NCBI GenBank assembly: GCA_938039195.1
Contig: CALHVK010000139.1
Location: 1 to 28,403, forward strand
Length of the DNA stretch: 28,403 nucleotides
Source of the DNA: an uncultured Carnobacteriaceae bacterium
GTDB lineage: Bacteria; Bacillota; Bacilli; Lactobacillales; Aerococcaceae
Direction of reading: 5' to 3'
A program made the position numbers and the translations under genes. How positions within the stretch are numbered: position 1 is the first letter of the stretch; every line of letters starts with the position of its first letter. The notes below the pieces were generated by a model, which saw only the letters and a program-made list of their open reading frames with translations, had not been told where the DNA came from and did no database searches. This document shows positions 7,376-14,790 of this stretch, piece by piece.

Positions 7376-8154
7376 AACAAGCCTCTTTCTTCCATGCGGA
7401 ATAGCTTGATGGCATTTTGTGTTGTTTGATGAGCCACTTCTTCCCACGTTAGGCCGCGTTCTTTGGCAATCGTTTCAACCACATAGCGCGTATAGCCGGG
7501 TTCGTTTCTCTTACCACGGTATGGCACGGGCGCTAAATACGGCGCATCGGTTTCCACTAGCATACGCTCGAATGGGACTAATTTGGCACATTCGCGAACT
7601 TGCGGCGCGTTTTTGAACGTCGTCACCCCACTAAAGGAAATATGCATGCCTAAGTCCAAGAAACGTTTCATAAATTCCACGTCGCCATTATAACTATGCA
7701 TAATACCACCGATATCTTGAATGCCCTCTTCTTTTAGAATCTTGTAGCAATCTTCTGTCGCATCACGGTTATGAATCACAATCGGCAATTTCATTTCTTT
7801 GGCAATCGCGATTTGGCGACGGAACACTTTATCTTGTTCCTCGGGCGTGGAATCTTTCCAATAATAATCCAGTCCCATTTCCCCCATCGCAACCACTTGC
7901 GGATGCGTCAGACGTTCCTGTAGCCATTCTTCGATTTCTCTATTATAGCGATAGGCTTCAGTTGGATGCCATCCGATAATCGAAACGACTTCTTTGAACT
8001 CTTCGCTCAGTTCCAGACTACGCGTAATCGTGTCTGTATCGAATCCCACAACCGCAAAGCGCGTCACTGCTAGTTCCTTTGCACGCGCGATGACCTCTTT
8101 TTCTTCTCCTTCAAACGCAGATACATTTAAATGCGTATGCGTATCAAAAATCAT
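7372..8154 (-). CDS. tatD: TatD-family metal-dependent DNase/hydrolase
   Basis: A 260-residue TIM-barrel hydrolase. The metal-binding start motif is FDTHTHLN (His 6 and His 8), followed by the internal GEMGLDYYW with the conserved Glu, the P-x-V-I-H-N-R motif and the late VETDAPYLAP with the catalytic Asp. Family members act as 3'-5' exonucleases in DNA repair and turnover. The ribosome site GAGGCG precedes ATG 8154. It follows the metallo-beta-lactamase gene by 11 bases and overlaps rnmV by four. Confidence 0.94.
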   Translation of the reverse strand: MIFDTHTHLNVSAFEGEEKEVIARAKELAVTRFAVVGFDTDTITRSLELSEEFKEVVSIIGWHPTEAYRYNREIEEWLQERLTHPQVVAMGEMGLDYYWKDSTPEEQDKVFRRQIAIAKEMKLPIVIHNRDATEDCYKILKEEGIQDIGGIMHSYNGDVEFMKRFLDLGMHISFSGVTTFKNAPQVRECAKLVPFERMLVETDAPYLAPVPYRGKRNEPGYTRYVVETIAKERGLTWEEVAHQTTQNAIKLFRMEERGLL

Positions 8155-8165
8155 AATTTCGCCTC

Positions 8166-8804
8166 TTATCTTGTTGCGCCATTTAAGAATGGGTTTGTCG
8201 CAATTTCATCTTTTAGCGTTGTTGGTTCCCCGTGTCCTGGGAAAATCACTGTTTCAGCAGGTAATGGCAATAAGTATTTATGGATTCCTTCCATTAACTC
8301 TTTATGGCTTCCGTATGGGAAATCACTACGTCCAACGCTGCCTTTAAACATCACGTCTCCACCGATGACGAATCCATTTTCTCTGAAAATGAAGATGGTC
8401 CCACCAGGTGAGTGTCCTGGAATATGGGCTAATTCTGGTTCAAAGCTTCCAATTTTCCATTTGCCCATTTCTTTCGGGAAATAACCGTCCGCTGGCTTCA
8501 CTGTAATATTTTCGCCAGAGTAGTATGAACGGTTCAATTCAGGATCGTGTAAGAATACTTTTTCCAATTCGTTCATATACATTGGAATATGGTATTCCTC
8601 ACGAAGCGCGTCAACGGCTCCGATGTGGTCTCCGTGCGCATGCGTTAATACAATCGCAACAGGCTTCAATCCTTCTTCTTTAATTAGTTGTTTAATGTCC
8701 TCGGCTTGTGCACCTGGGTCAAAAATCACTGTTTCTTTATTCTCATCAATTAAAAAGTAGACATTTTCTTCCAAACGTCCTACTGGAATGCTTAATAACT
8801 CCAT
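8166..8804 (-). CDS. Metallo-beta-lactamase-fold hydrolase (glyoxalase II-like)
   Basis: A 212-residue protein of the MBL superfamily, closest in pattern to the YcbL/YqgX group related to hydroxyacylglutathione hydrolase. The zinc ligands are all visible: LTHAHGDHIG (H-x-H-x-D-H), the GHSPGG histidine, GGDVMF with the bridging Asp and the terminal FPGHGEPTT histidine. It is shorter than classical GloB and lacks its C-terminal glutathione domain, so the true substrate is uncertain. The start at ATG 8804 has AAAGGAGG at good spacing. It is the first gene of the operon that continues with tatD, rnmV and rsmA. Confidence 0.88.
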   Translation of the reverse strand: MELLSIPVGRLEENVYFLIDENKETVIFDPGAQAEDIKQLIKEEGLKPVAIVLTHAHGDHIGAVDALREEYHIPMYMNELEKVFLHDPELNRSYYSGENITVKPADGYFPKEMGKWKIGSFEPELAHIPGHSPGGTIFIFRENGFVIGGDVMFKGSVGRSDFPYGSHKELMEGIHKYLLPLPAETVIFPGHGEPTTLKDEIATNPFLNGATR

Positions 8805-8832
8805 TTGGTTTCCTCCTTTAGGTCTCCTCTTA

Positions 8833-8861
8833 ACTCTACATAAAATAATGAGTTCTTGCAA
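8833..8861 (-). promoter_or_regulatory. Promoter of the MBL hydrolase-tatD-rnmV-rsmA operon
   Basis: Minus-strand TTGCAA (8856-8861) and TAGAGT (8833-8838) with a 17-base spacer, about 28 bases before the first start codon. It directly follows the queT terminator. Confidence 0.55.
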
Positions 8862-8863
8862 TC

Positions 8864-8894
8864 AAAAAACGCCCAAGCATCACGCTCGGACGTC
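8864..8894 (-). terminator. Terminator of queT
   Basis: Eleven-pair stem (8884-8894 with 8868-8878, some G-T pairs), five-base loop, then a T-tract at 8864-8869 on the minus strand. Confidence 0.8.
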
Positions 8895-8900
8895 TGTTGA

Positions 8901-9410
8901 TTAATCATTGATTAATTTTTTCAAATCGATGGCTTTGTTCAATGCCGTCATCAACGGAATACCCGCTAATAATACGACGATTTCACCAAAGAATGTTTGC
9001 GCGTAACTTAACCAGAAAGGTAAACCTAATGCTAAGTTCAATTCAATCGCTACTAAGAAAATCATCACACTGAAGACACCTGCTAAAACAAACATACGTG
9101 TTTTAACGTCTTTCACTGATTTGAAGATTAGTGCGCTGATAGCGAATGAAGCAATAGTATGTCCTAATCCGAATACTAAGTCGTACCAACCTAGACCAGA
9201 CGCTGACATAAATACTGAGTTGACAAGTAATACACCGGCAACCACACCGATTCCGTATTTTCTGTCAAAAGCGAATAAGTGGTTCAACATTTCCGCAATA
9301 CGGAATTGAATATTTCCAAATGACATAAATGCTGTTAATGATGTAACGACCACATATAGCGCTGCGACGATTGCGTTAATGACAATCAATTTTGTTTTTT
9401 TATTTTGCAT
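8901..9410 (-). CDS. queT: Queuosine precursor transporter QueT
   Basis: A 169-residue protein with about five membrane helices, acting as the substrate-binding S component of an ECF transporter that takes up a queuosine precursor such as preQ1. The sequence carries the family signature NIQFRIAEMLNHL in the first third and a polar-poor helical remainder. Assignment is reinforced by the preQ1-I riboswitch that overlaps its ribosome site. Only the S component is here; the shared ECF ATPases and T protein would be elsewhere. It is monocistronic between two terminators. Confidence 0.92.
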   Translation of the reverse strand: MQNKKTKLIVINAIVAALYVVVTSLTAFMSFGNIQFRIAEMLNHLFAFDRKYGIGVVAGVLLVNSVFMSASGLGWYDLVFGLGHTIASFAISALIFKSVKDVKTRMFVLAGVFSVMIFLVAIELNLALGLPFWLSYAQTFFGEIVVLLAGIPLMTALNKAIDLKKLIND

Positions 9411-9417
9411 GTTACTG

Positions 9418-9457
9418 CCTCCTAGTTTTTTATTGAGGGATGGTTTCGAACCTCATC
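9418..9457 (-). promoter_or_regulatory. preQ1-I riboswitch controlling queT translation
   Basis: On the minus strand the leader reads GATGAGGTTCG (9457-9447), a short C-rich loop, CCCTC, then an A-rich tail AATAAAAAACTAGGAGG. GAGG/CCTC form stem P1; the tail's end pairs back with the loop Cs to form the H-type pseudoknot of class I preQ1 aptamers. The tail ends in the AGGAGG ribosome site nine bases before the queT ATG, so ligand binding would hide it: a translational OFF switch. Similar to the B. subtilis queC aptamer, which has the same AAAAAACTA tail. Confidence 0.88.
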
Positions 9458-9479
9458 GGCAAAAAAATCGCCACGAGCT

Positions 9480-9510
9480 ATTGTACTACAAACCGTGTCA
9501 GATTGGTAGT
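9480..9510 (-). promoter_or_regulatory. Candidate queT promoter with an adjoining inverted repeat
   Basis: TACAAT (9480-9485, minus) is a good -10 box about 70 bases before queT, leaving room for the aptamer in the leader. A -35 is weak. An imperfect dyad, ACTACMAAYC-N6-partner (9485-9510), covers the spacer region and may bind a regulator. Confidence 0.4.
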
Positions 9511-9519
9511 CATAGCTTT

Positions 9520-9559
9520 AAAAAAATAGAGCAACTGAATAATTTTCCAGTCGCTCTAT
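9520..9559 (-). terminator. Terminator of the sigma factor operon
   Basis: Long minus-strand hairpin: ATAGAGCGACTGGAA (9559-9545) pairs with the segment 9526-9540, followed by six Ts (9520-9525). It ends the sigma factor/antitoxin-tail transcript and isolates queT. Confidence 0.9.
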
Positions 9560-9565
9560 GTTCTC

Positions 9566-9706
9566 TTACCATTTTTCTCTTCCTACAGGTTCAAATAATG
9601 TTACCTTCTCGGCTGTAGGTTCTCCCTCATAATCTGCAAATAAGTCTTGAATCGTTATTTCTAAATCCTTACAGTCATCGATTTCGTTCTTTTTTAAATC
9701 ATCCAT
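9566..9706 (-). CDS. 46-residue protein resembling a MazE/PemI antitoxin C-terminal tail
   Basis: A small protein starting ATG 9706 behind GGGAGG, 43 bases after the sigma factor stop and before their shared terminator. After an acidic N-terminus (MDDLKKNEIDDCKD) it reads TIQDLFADYEGEPTAEKV and ends EPVGREKW. This closely fits the toxin-binding tail of MazE/PemI-type antitoxins, which typically run L-x-x-L-F-x-D-Y-x-G-E and finish G-E-P-V-G-x-E-x-W. The AbrB-like DNA-binding half is absent and no MazF toxin is next to it. It could be a free-standing toxin neutraliser or a protein partner of the sigma factor. The similarity comes from recall of the family pattern, not from a search. Confidence 0.62.
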   Translation of the reverse strand: MDDLKKNEIDDCKDLEITIQDLFADYEGEPTAEKVTLFEPVGREKW

Positions 9707-9749
9707 TACTCGAACCTCCCTTTTCGATTTTATCTTACCATAAAAGGCG

Positions 9750-10310
9750 TCACCCTTCTCCAATATAGTCTTTGAATTTCTTCTTGCACCGCTTGTGAGC
9801 TCCCTTGATGGACGTGACCGATTTATCGAAATGGTCCGCCATCTCCTCAAAGGTCGCACCGTCCAACACCCCTAAAAATACATCCCTTTCAAAGCGGGAA
9901 AGGTGGTGGAAATATTCCTCCGCCTCTTCATGCAAAAGTACTTGCCGCTCGCACGAATCCACCGATGCCGAGAGCAATGCGAGTTCCGCCTTTTCTCCGC
10001 GAACGACTAACTCGTGTGGAATGAGCCGCTGCCGATGTTCCCTACGCAGGCACTCCACCGCTAGATTTTTCAAGCAGCGCTGGTAATAGCCGGCAAACGA
10101 GACAGCATGGTTCTCATCGTACTTACGCACTGCCCGAAGCATCATGATACGGGCCTCCTGTGCAAAATCGTCCTGATCCATTTCATGAAAAAAATAATGG
10201 TGATGAATGCTCATAATCAATGGATCAAAACGCCTCAATAATTCGGTGACGGCTTCCTCTTCATCCTCCTTTGCTAAATGGACAACCTCCGCTAACCCTT
10301 TCTCTTCCAT
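9750..10310 (-). CDS. Sigma-70-family sigma factor, ComX/SigH-like
   Basis: A 186-residue alternative sigma factor. Region 2 is visible in DPLIMSIHHHYFFHEMDQDD followed by FAQEARIMMLRAVRKYDE and FAGYYQRCLKNLAVECLRRE. Region 4 is the C-terminal helix-turn-helix, FERDVFLGVLDGATFEEMAD then SVTSIKGAHKRCKKKF. The size and the FAQEARIMML-like core match the SigH/ComX group, which in Lactobacillales drives competence genes, rather than ECF factors. The start ATG 10310 has GGAGGA upstream. A perfect TATACT lies 31-36 bases upstream, without a clear -35. It is followed by the 46-residue antitoxin-tail gene on the same transcript. Confidence 0.82.
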   Translation of the reverse strand: MEEKGLAEVVHLAKEDEEEAVTELLRRFDPLIMSIHHHYFFHEMDQDDFAQEARIMMLRAVRKYDENHAVSFAGYYQRCLKNLAVECLRREHRQRLIPHELVVRGEKAELALLSASVDSCERQVLLHEEAEEYFHHLSRFERDVFLGVLDGATFEEMADHFDKSVTSIKGAHKRCKKKFKDYIGEG

Positions 10311-10361
10311 AATTTATCCTCCTATTTTAGTGTCAGCTCTAGTATATCCGCATAAATACAC

Positions 10362-10396
10362 AAAAAACCTTGTCTTTCTCATAGAAAAACAAGGTT
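10362..10396 (-). terminator. Terminator of ogt and the ArAE-type gene
   Basis: Minus-strand AACCTTGT (10396-10389) pairs with ACAAGGTT (10373-10366), followed by a six-T tract. The sigma factor promoter lies immediately beyond. Confidence 0.85.
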
Positions 10397-10477
10397 AAAG
10401 ATGAATTGTTCTTATCGTTTGTTTTGAAAAGGAAATGTCGGATAAATTCCTGCCCCTGATTCAAAGAGCAGTAGTGC

Positions 10478-11455
10478 CTATTCTTTTTCTCCGACCTTCT
10501 TGAAATAATGAACGCCATACGTTTGGAAGAAATCAACTTTCAATTGTACAAATCGTTTCAAATCGCGTAATAACTGATACAATTGCGCACGTTTTTCGAA
10601 CTCACGACGCGTTTGTGGCAGTGGTCGTTCACGAAATTGTTCCAACAAGTCTTCAATGTCATCGATTAATTGACTCGCCGTATTTTGTTCCGCCAACTGC
10701 TGTGCGGTCTGTTTAAACATCTCTGACAGAATCGCCATCTCTTCGCCGTCCCAGCGGAACTCGTTCAAGTTAGTCGCCATGATTTCTAGGAGTTTACTTT
10801 GATCGCGGCGCATTTCGAAATATTGATAATCGTAAGTCACTTCTTTGGTTAAATGATTCTCCGCTTCGAGTCGCACATATTCGCGTGCCTCGCTCAGTTT
10901 TTCCTTCAACAACTGAAGCACTTCGCCATCATTTTTCCCATTTCCAATCGTCAGGAATCCCGACATCTTCAAGAGAACTTCACGCATTTTATCCTCGATT
11001 TCCTCTCGGACACGTTCGATTTCTTGGCGATAGGACGGCATATACCAGTTCAGTAAAATCGCCACACCAGCCCCAATGGTGACAAGTAAGAGTTCATTGA
11101 CAAACAGTTCAAAAGTGAGTTGTTGTTGCGTCCAAAGGTGAATCACAAGGACGGTACTTGGAGCCACGCCAATATCCACTTTTACAAGATACGCTAAAGG
11201 AATGTAGCAAAGAAGATACAGCCCGAAACTCATCACGTCAAAACCAAAAATAGCGAATATCCCCATGCCAATGACAAGAGCCAACACAGCTGCCGCTAGC
11301 CTTTGACCTGTCGCCGCAAGCGAAACTTTCTTCGTATCCATGACACTGAGAATTGCAATAATGGCTGCCGCAGATGGTGTCGTTAAATGAAGCGCCTGTG
11401 CCACAAGCATCGCCACAAATGCCGATACAATGACCTTTGCAATCTTAAGCTTCAT
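10478..11455 (-). CDS. Aromatic acid exporter family (DUF939/ArAE) membrane protein
   Basis: A 325-residue protein with a hydrophobic first half of five to six helices (residues 1 to about 140, starting MKLKIAKVIVSAFVAMLVAQ with the PSAAAIIAILSV motif) and a charged, largely helical cytosolic second half with coiled-coil character (VREEIEDKMREVLLKM onward). This layout matches the Firmicute DUF939 / aromatic acid exporter family 1 group; substrates are not established. The start ATG 11455 is one base past the ogt stop and its ribosome site AAAGGAGA lies in the ogt end, so the genes are co-translated. Confidence 0.85.
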   Translation of the reverse strand: MKLKIAKVIVSAFVAMLVAQALHLTTPSAAAIIAILSVMDTKKVSLAATGQRLAAAVLALVIGMGIFAIFGFDVMSFGLYLLCYIPLAYLVKVDIGVAPSTVLVIHLWTQQQLTFELFVNELLLVTIGAGVAILLNWYMPSYRQEIERVREEIEDKMREVLLKMSGFLTIGNGKNDGEVLQLLKEKLSEAREYVRLEAENHLTKEVTYDYQYFEMRRDQSKLLEIMATNLNEFRWDGEEMAILSEMFKQTAQQLAEQNTASQLIDDIEDLLEQFRERPLPQTRREFEKRAQLYQLLRDLKRFVQLKVDFFQTYGVHYFKKVGEKE

Positions 11456-11456
11456 A

Positions 11457-11984
11457 TCATTCTCCTTTCAACACTTTGTCTTCTGTAACGCAATGTCCTT
11501 CAAGAGTGAGTAGCGCACACTTTCGCTCCACGCCTCCTGCATAACCCGTTAATGCGCCTGTTGTGGCTACAACGCGGTGGCACGGTACAAAAAGACTGAT
11601 TGGATTTCTTCCGATGGCTGTCCCCACCGCACGCGAAGAAGTTTTTCGTCCTAGTTTCTCGCCGACACGTTCGGCCACTTCTTTATACGTCCACACGGTT
11701 TGATAGGGGATTTCAGTTAAGACCGCCCATACTGCTTTTTGAAATGGAGTTCCTCCTACAAATGCAATCGGTACGGTCGAAACTACATCGCCTTCGCCTT
11801 GGAAATAGGCTTCCAGCGCCTCTTGCACCCTCTTCCACAACGGCAACGAATCGTCCCATACAGGATTTTCCACAAAGGCGCACTCGTATTTTTGCCCTTC
11901 AAACCATAATCCCGTCAACGACTGCCCGTCACTGGATGCAATGATGATTCCTACTGGTGTTTCTATCCTCGTTAAAACCGCCAT
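11457..11984 (-). CDS. ogt: Methylated-DNA--protein-cysteine methyltransferase
   Basis: Suicide repair enzyme that moves alkyl groups from O6-alkylguanine to its own cysteine. The 175-residue protein has the catalytic motif PCHRV (Cys 135) in NPISLFVPCHRVVATTGALT, the preceding helix-turn-helix with RAVGTAIGRNP and the conserved GYAGG after it. The N-terminal ribonuclease-like domain is present. The ATG at 11984 has GAGGGGAG upstream. It shares an overlapping promoter region with the divergent NA37 gene. Confidence 0.94.
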   Translation of the reverse strand: MAVLTRIETPVGIIIASSDGQSLTGLWFEGQKYECAFVENPVWDDSLPLWKRVQEALEAYFQGEGDVVSTVPIAFVGGTPFQKAVWAVLTEIPYQTVWTYKEVAERVGEKLGRKTSSRAVGTAIGRNPISLFVPCHRVVATTGALTGYAGGVERKCALLTLEGHCVTEDKVLKGE

Positions 11985-12005
11985 GGCGCACTCCCCTCGT
12001 TTTTC

Positions 12006-12034
12006 ATTACAAATCTATTTTTCTATTATATAAT
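12006..12034. promoter_or_regulatory. Overlapping divergent promoters for ogt and the NA37 gene
   Basis: The palindrome ATTATATAAT (12025-12034) supplies a perfect TATAAT on both strands (plus 12029-12034, minus 12025-12030). For the plus promoter ATTACA (12006-12011) is a fair -35 at 17 bases. The two polymerases would exclude each other. Confidence 0.6.
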
Positions 12035-12070
12035 ATTTTCTATCGAATGAAATAGGAAAGGAGCACTTTC

Positions 12071-13072
12071 ATGCTCATTAACGAAGCCGTTTTACATATT
12101 TTAGATAAAAATTCAGGAAACTTACTCTTATCTCAGGCCCCACTGCAACTGGGCGATCCATTTCTCATTGAATACATTACAAAACTCGTGGATAAAATCA
12201 AAAAAGGCGATCCACATATCGGTCAACTTGCTTCTAGCGAACCACTTCTTGGGTATCTGGCAGACGAAGGGATTTCCTTCTTAGAAAAGACGCAGCAGTT
12301 ATCTGATAAACTCTTTGCACTCATTGCCCCAGCAGAAGAAATTGGCCCAGCAGACTACTTATTCTTCACGGGAACAAGCGATACAGGGGGTACACTGTTT
12401 GGAATGATTCGTCTTGATTACAGTTCAAAAGTCACACACTTTGTCGACTACGAAGGCGAAGCCGTTAGCAATACCATCTTGCAAAATCACGCTATTTTAC
12501 CAAACGCGACGCAAAAACCTTCGGAAGCGTTCATCGTGGATTTATCCAACGGAAACTATCACTTAATCGAGAAAAAAGTGGTAATCGAAGGTCAAAAGAC
12601 GGCCTATTTCTCTGAAAAATTCTTAGAAATCACAGTTCCCGTCACAACGAAAGAACAAATCAAGGAAATCAAAAAAACGGTCACTCATATCGCGAAAAAA
12701 CACGACGAGGAACCGTACAAAGCGCTAGCAACGACGCAACAAGCCATCTTCCACCAGCTGGAAGAACAGGACGAAATCGATGCCGCAGCCATCTTCGACA
12801 AGGTGTTCGAGGAAAAACCGCTCGCACGCGAAGCCGCTCAGTTGGCCATCACCGAAGAACGCGTTCCAGAAAAAATCGCCGTAACGAACGTGCCAAAATA
12901 CGAACGCAAATATAGCAAGCAAAAATTCAAACTGGACAACGGAATCGAAATTACCATTCCAAGTGAAATCTACGAAAACAAGGAAATGGTCGAATTCATC
13001 AATAATCCAGATGGTTCTGTTTCGGTACTGATCAAAAATATCGAAAGTATCTTAAATAAATTTAACGCGTAA
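12071..13072 (+). CDS. Nucleoid-associated protein, NA37/YejK family
   Basis: A 333-residue cytosolic protein of the 37-kDa nucleoid-associated family (NdpA/YejK in E. coli). Evidence is the overall pattern: opening MLINEAVLHILDK, the FTGTSDTGGTLFGMIRLDY segment, the FVDYEGEAV stretch, and a C-terminal domain ending KFKLDNGIEITIPSE and NPDGSVSVLIKNI. Family members bind DNA without known sequence preference; the role in Gram-positives is not well defined. The start ATG 12071 lies behind AAAGGAG. Alternative reading as a phage-type host factor is less likely as no phage genes are near. Confidence 0.85.
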   Translation: MLINEAVLHILDKNSGNLLLSQAPLQLGDPFLIEYITKLVDKIKKGDPHIGQLASSEPLLGYLADEGISFLEKTQQLSDKLFALIAPAEEIGPADYLFFTGTSDTGGTLFGMIRLDYSSKVTHFVDYEGEAVSNTILQNHAILPNATQKPSEAFIVDLSNGNYHLIEKKVVIEGQKTAYFSEKFLEITVPVTTKEQIKEIKKTVTHIAKKHDEEPYKALATTQQAIFHQLEEQDEIDAAAIFDKVFEEKPLAREAAQLAITEERVPEKIAVTNVPKYERKYSKQKFKLDNGIEITIPSEIYENKEMVEFINNPDGSVSVLIKNIESILNKFNA

Positions 13073-13102
13073 CACGTCAGTTCCATTATTATTTTTAAAC
13101 AG

Positions 13103-13144
13103 AAAAGCTTTCTACCTCAATCAATCTGAGATAGAAAGCTTTTT
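13103..13144. terminator. Bidirectional terminator after the NA37 gene
   Basis: AAAAGCTTTCTA pairs with its complement across a loop that itself holds CCTCA/TGAG, followed by TTTTT on the plus strand and by a T-rich run on the minus strand. It also ends the 13149 gene coming from the other side. Confidence 0.85.
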
Positions 13145-13148
13145 GTCA

Positions 13149-13406
13149 TTATTGTCTATTTAGAAACCAAAAGATCCCGAAATACTCCGTGTATAAAACT
13201 ATTCTAGCAACCGGTTTATTCGAATATAATTTAGCAAGTTTAACTAAAGCAAATGTTACTATCCAATATTGCGCTTGCATATCCTTAGAAAAAACTCCTG
13301 AAAAGAATAGTCCCATTTCTAAACAGAATTGTATCATTAAAGGTTGCCAAACTGTTCTAGCCGGTCGTTCCTCACAGAAAAAGAGCCATATTTTTTTTAA
13401 AAACAT
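13149..13406 (-). CDS. Small membrane protein of unknown function (possible immunity partner)
   Basis: An 85-residue protein with three hydrophobic stretches (about residues 18-40, 46-62 and 66-82) separated by short charged loops; start ATG 13406 behind a weak AAAGAG site, 23 bases after the upstream gene's stop. The base composition is clearly more AT-rich than in the flanking housekeeping genes, as for its partner. No family recognised. Small multi-span membrane proteins directly downstream of exported peptides are often immunity proteins, but that is inference by position. An opposing plus-strand frame over the same bases lacks a ribosome site. Confidence 0.5.
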   Translation of the reverse strand: MFLKKIWLFFCEERPARTVWQPLMIQFCLEMGLFFSGVFSKDMQAQYWIVTFALVKLAKLYSNKPVARIVLYTEYFGIFWFLNRQ

Positions 13407-13429
13407 GTTTTTTCATCTCTTTCTATTTT

Positions 13430-13927
13430 TCACCATTTATTATAAATAGTATATTGTGCACAGTAATGAGTATAATTAGGTAAATAGTATGTTGTAATGA
13501 TTGTCTTCATACTTCTTCCGGAAACATAACTTTCTGCTGTATAAACTGTTCCTGCAAAATTTTCTGGCGCAATCATACCAGCAATTAATATTGCTGTAGT
13601 AATAAATATTCCTCTTCCATAACTTAAAATAGCAGATACTACTGAAGCTACATAATTTCTACTAGAATTCAAATCACTTACATTACCTGAAGAGCTTCCT
13701 ATATATCTATAAGGACCATTCTCTTCACCATAATTCCCAACCAACCACTCTTCAGAACCGTCTCCGTTTCCTCCAGGTCTTCCTGGCCACACTCTAAAAG
13801 GAACAAGGTTAGTTTCTAAATTTTCTGCTGTAAACGTTTGTTTCAACTCTGTGCCCTCAACTGTTGACTTGCTACTCAATAAAAATAAAAGAATAAAACA
13901 ATTTAGCATTAGTATAATTTTTTTCAT
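13430..13927 (-). CDS. Exported protein of unknown function, bacteriocin-like layout
   Basis: A 165-residue protein with a signal peptide (MKKIILMLNCFILLFLL, cleavage probably near SSKSTVEG), a Gly/Pro-rich polar region (VWPGRPGGNGDGSEEW), then a hydrophobic, Gly/Ala-rich segment (SYGRGIFITTAILIAGMIAP) and an aromatic Tyr-rich C-terminus (TYYLPNYTHYCAQYTIY). The Cys in the signal is not in a lipobox. A start at ATG 13927 is chosen because AGGGG sits nine bases away, whereas the ATG three codons earlier abuts it. The AT-rich composition, a membrane-active-looking helix and the following small membrane protein recall secreted antimicrobial or adhesive peptides. No family recognised. Confidence 0.6.
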   Translation of the reverse strand: MKKIILMLNCFILLFLLSSKSTVEGTELKQTFTAENLETNLVPFRVWPGRPGGNGDGSEEWLVGNYGEENGPYRYIGSSSGNVSDLNSSRNYVASVVSAILSYGRGIFITTAILIAGMIAPENFAGTVYTAESYVSGRSMKTIITTYYLPNYTHYCAQYTIYNKW

Positions 13928-14046
13928 AATTATCATCCCCTATCAATTTAATAAACCACAATGCTAACATTTATTTCCTTCAAGTTAATTTTATCACAAA
14001 CTTTTTTAAAAAACAATATGCTGATATGTTATTTCACTTTTATGGA

Positions 14047-14080
14047 ATAAAAAAACTGCTAACCTCCTGTGTTAGCAGTT
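14047..14080 (-). terminator. Terminator of the nudix-mnmG-rsmG-lipoprotein operon
   Basis: Perfect ten-base stem AACTGCTAAC (14080-14071 and 14054-14063), seven-base loop, then a T-tract on the minus strand. Confidence 0.9.
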
Positions 14081-14086
14081 CCTTGA

Positions 14087-14773
14087 TTATTTAAACTCTT
14101 TCCAATCCATCTTTGTTAAATCGATGGTATCTTCTTTTTTCAGTCCTAGGTCTTCTAGTTTGAATTGCATTTTTTCGAATTTCAGTGAGTTTACAAGCGT
14201 CAAACCTGCTCCTTTTGGCTCCAGTTTGAACACTTTAGCCTCTCCATTTCCTGTTCCAGACAAGAATTCAACCGTGTAGAGCAATCCGCCTTTGAAGAAA
14301 CTAAAAGCACTTCTTGCTCCACCTGCTTCAGCAACGTAACTTTGATGGAGGATTTTTGGAGTCTTGCCATCTAAGTAGTATGCAACTACCGTGAATGGTT
14401 TGCCATTTGAAGTATGTCCGATAAACAATTCATCCACACCATCTTCATTGATGTCATAGAATAAATATTGTAGAGAATCTTTTTGCTTATTCAAACTGTT
14501 GGCCGCCCAATATTCTAGCGGTACATTAAGTTTTCCAGCCACATCAGCGCCCAGTTCTTTCACGGTCCGGATATCTTCGAAAACTCTCGCGTACAATTCC
14601 TTATTATCTGGTTTAGGCGCAACCGTTGTCGTAGTCTGCGTCGTTACTTCTGCCGTGGTTGCCCCTTGCGTCACTTGCGACGTCTCCGCTCCAGAGTCCT
14701 TCGTCTGTCCATTTCCACAAGCACCTAATACAAGCGCTAGTAGCGTCATCATTCCTAAGTGAGTTCTTTTCAT
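14087..14773 (-). CDS. Lipoprotein with an EF-hand-like calcium loop
   Basis: A 228-residue lipoprotein. The lipobox is VLGAC with Cys 19, followed by a long Thr/Gln-rich linker (about residues 24-53) typical of surface-tethered proteins. The folded part includes FYDINEDGVDELFIG, a D-x-N-x-D-G-x-D-E-L loop like those in FG-GAP or dockerin-type calcium sites. Later beta strands (FTVVAYYLDGK, GLLYTVEFLSGTGNG) suggest a small extracellular sensor or binding domain. Ribosome site AAAGGAGGA precedes ATG 14773. It follows rsmG by 17 bases and ends the operon, where B. subtilis has noc; no functional link is implied. Confidence 0.72.
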   Translation of the reverse strand: MKRTHLGMMTLLALVLGACGNGQTKDSGAETSQVTQGATTAEVTTQTTTTVAPKPDNKELYARVFEDIRTVKELGADVAGKLNVPLEYWAANSLNKQKDSLQYLFYDINEDGVDELFIGHTSNGKPFTVVAYYLDGKTPKILHQSYVAEAGGARSAFSFFKGGLLYTVEFLSGTGNGEAKVFKLEPKGAGLTLVNSLKFEKMQFKLEDLGLKKEDTIDLTKMDWKEFK

Positions 14774-14790
14774 CGTTCTTCCTCCTTTGG

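Noticed and set aside
10339..10536. 65-codon minus-strand frame between the ArAE-type gene and the sigma factor
   Set aside because: It spans the terminator hairpin, overlaps the end of the ArAE-type gene and lacks a ribosome site.
13189..13449. 86-codon plus-strand frame opposite the small membrane protein
   Set aside because: No ribosome site and a weaker hydrophobic pattern than the minus-strand frame, although confidence in either is limited.
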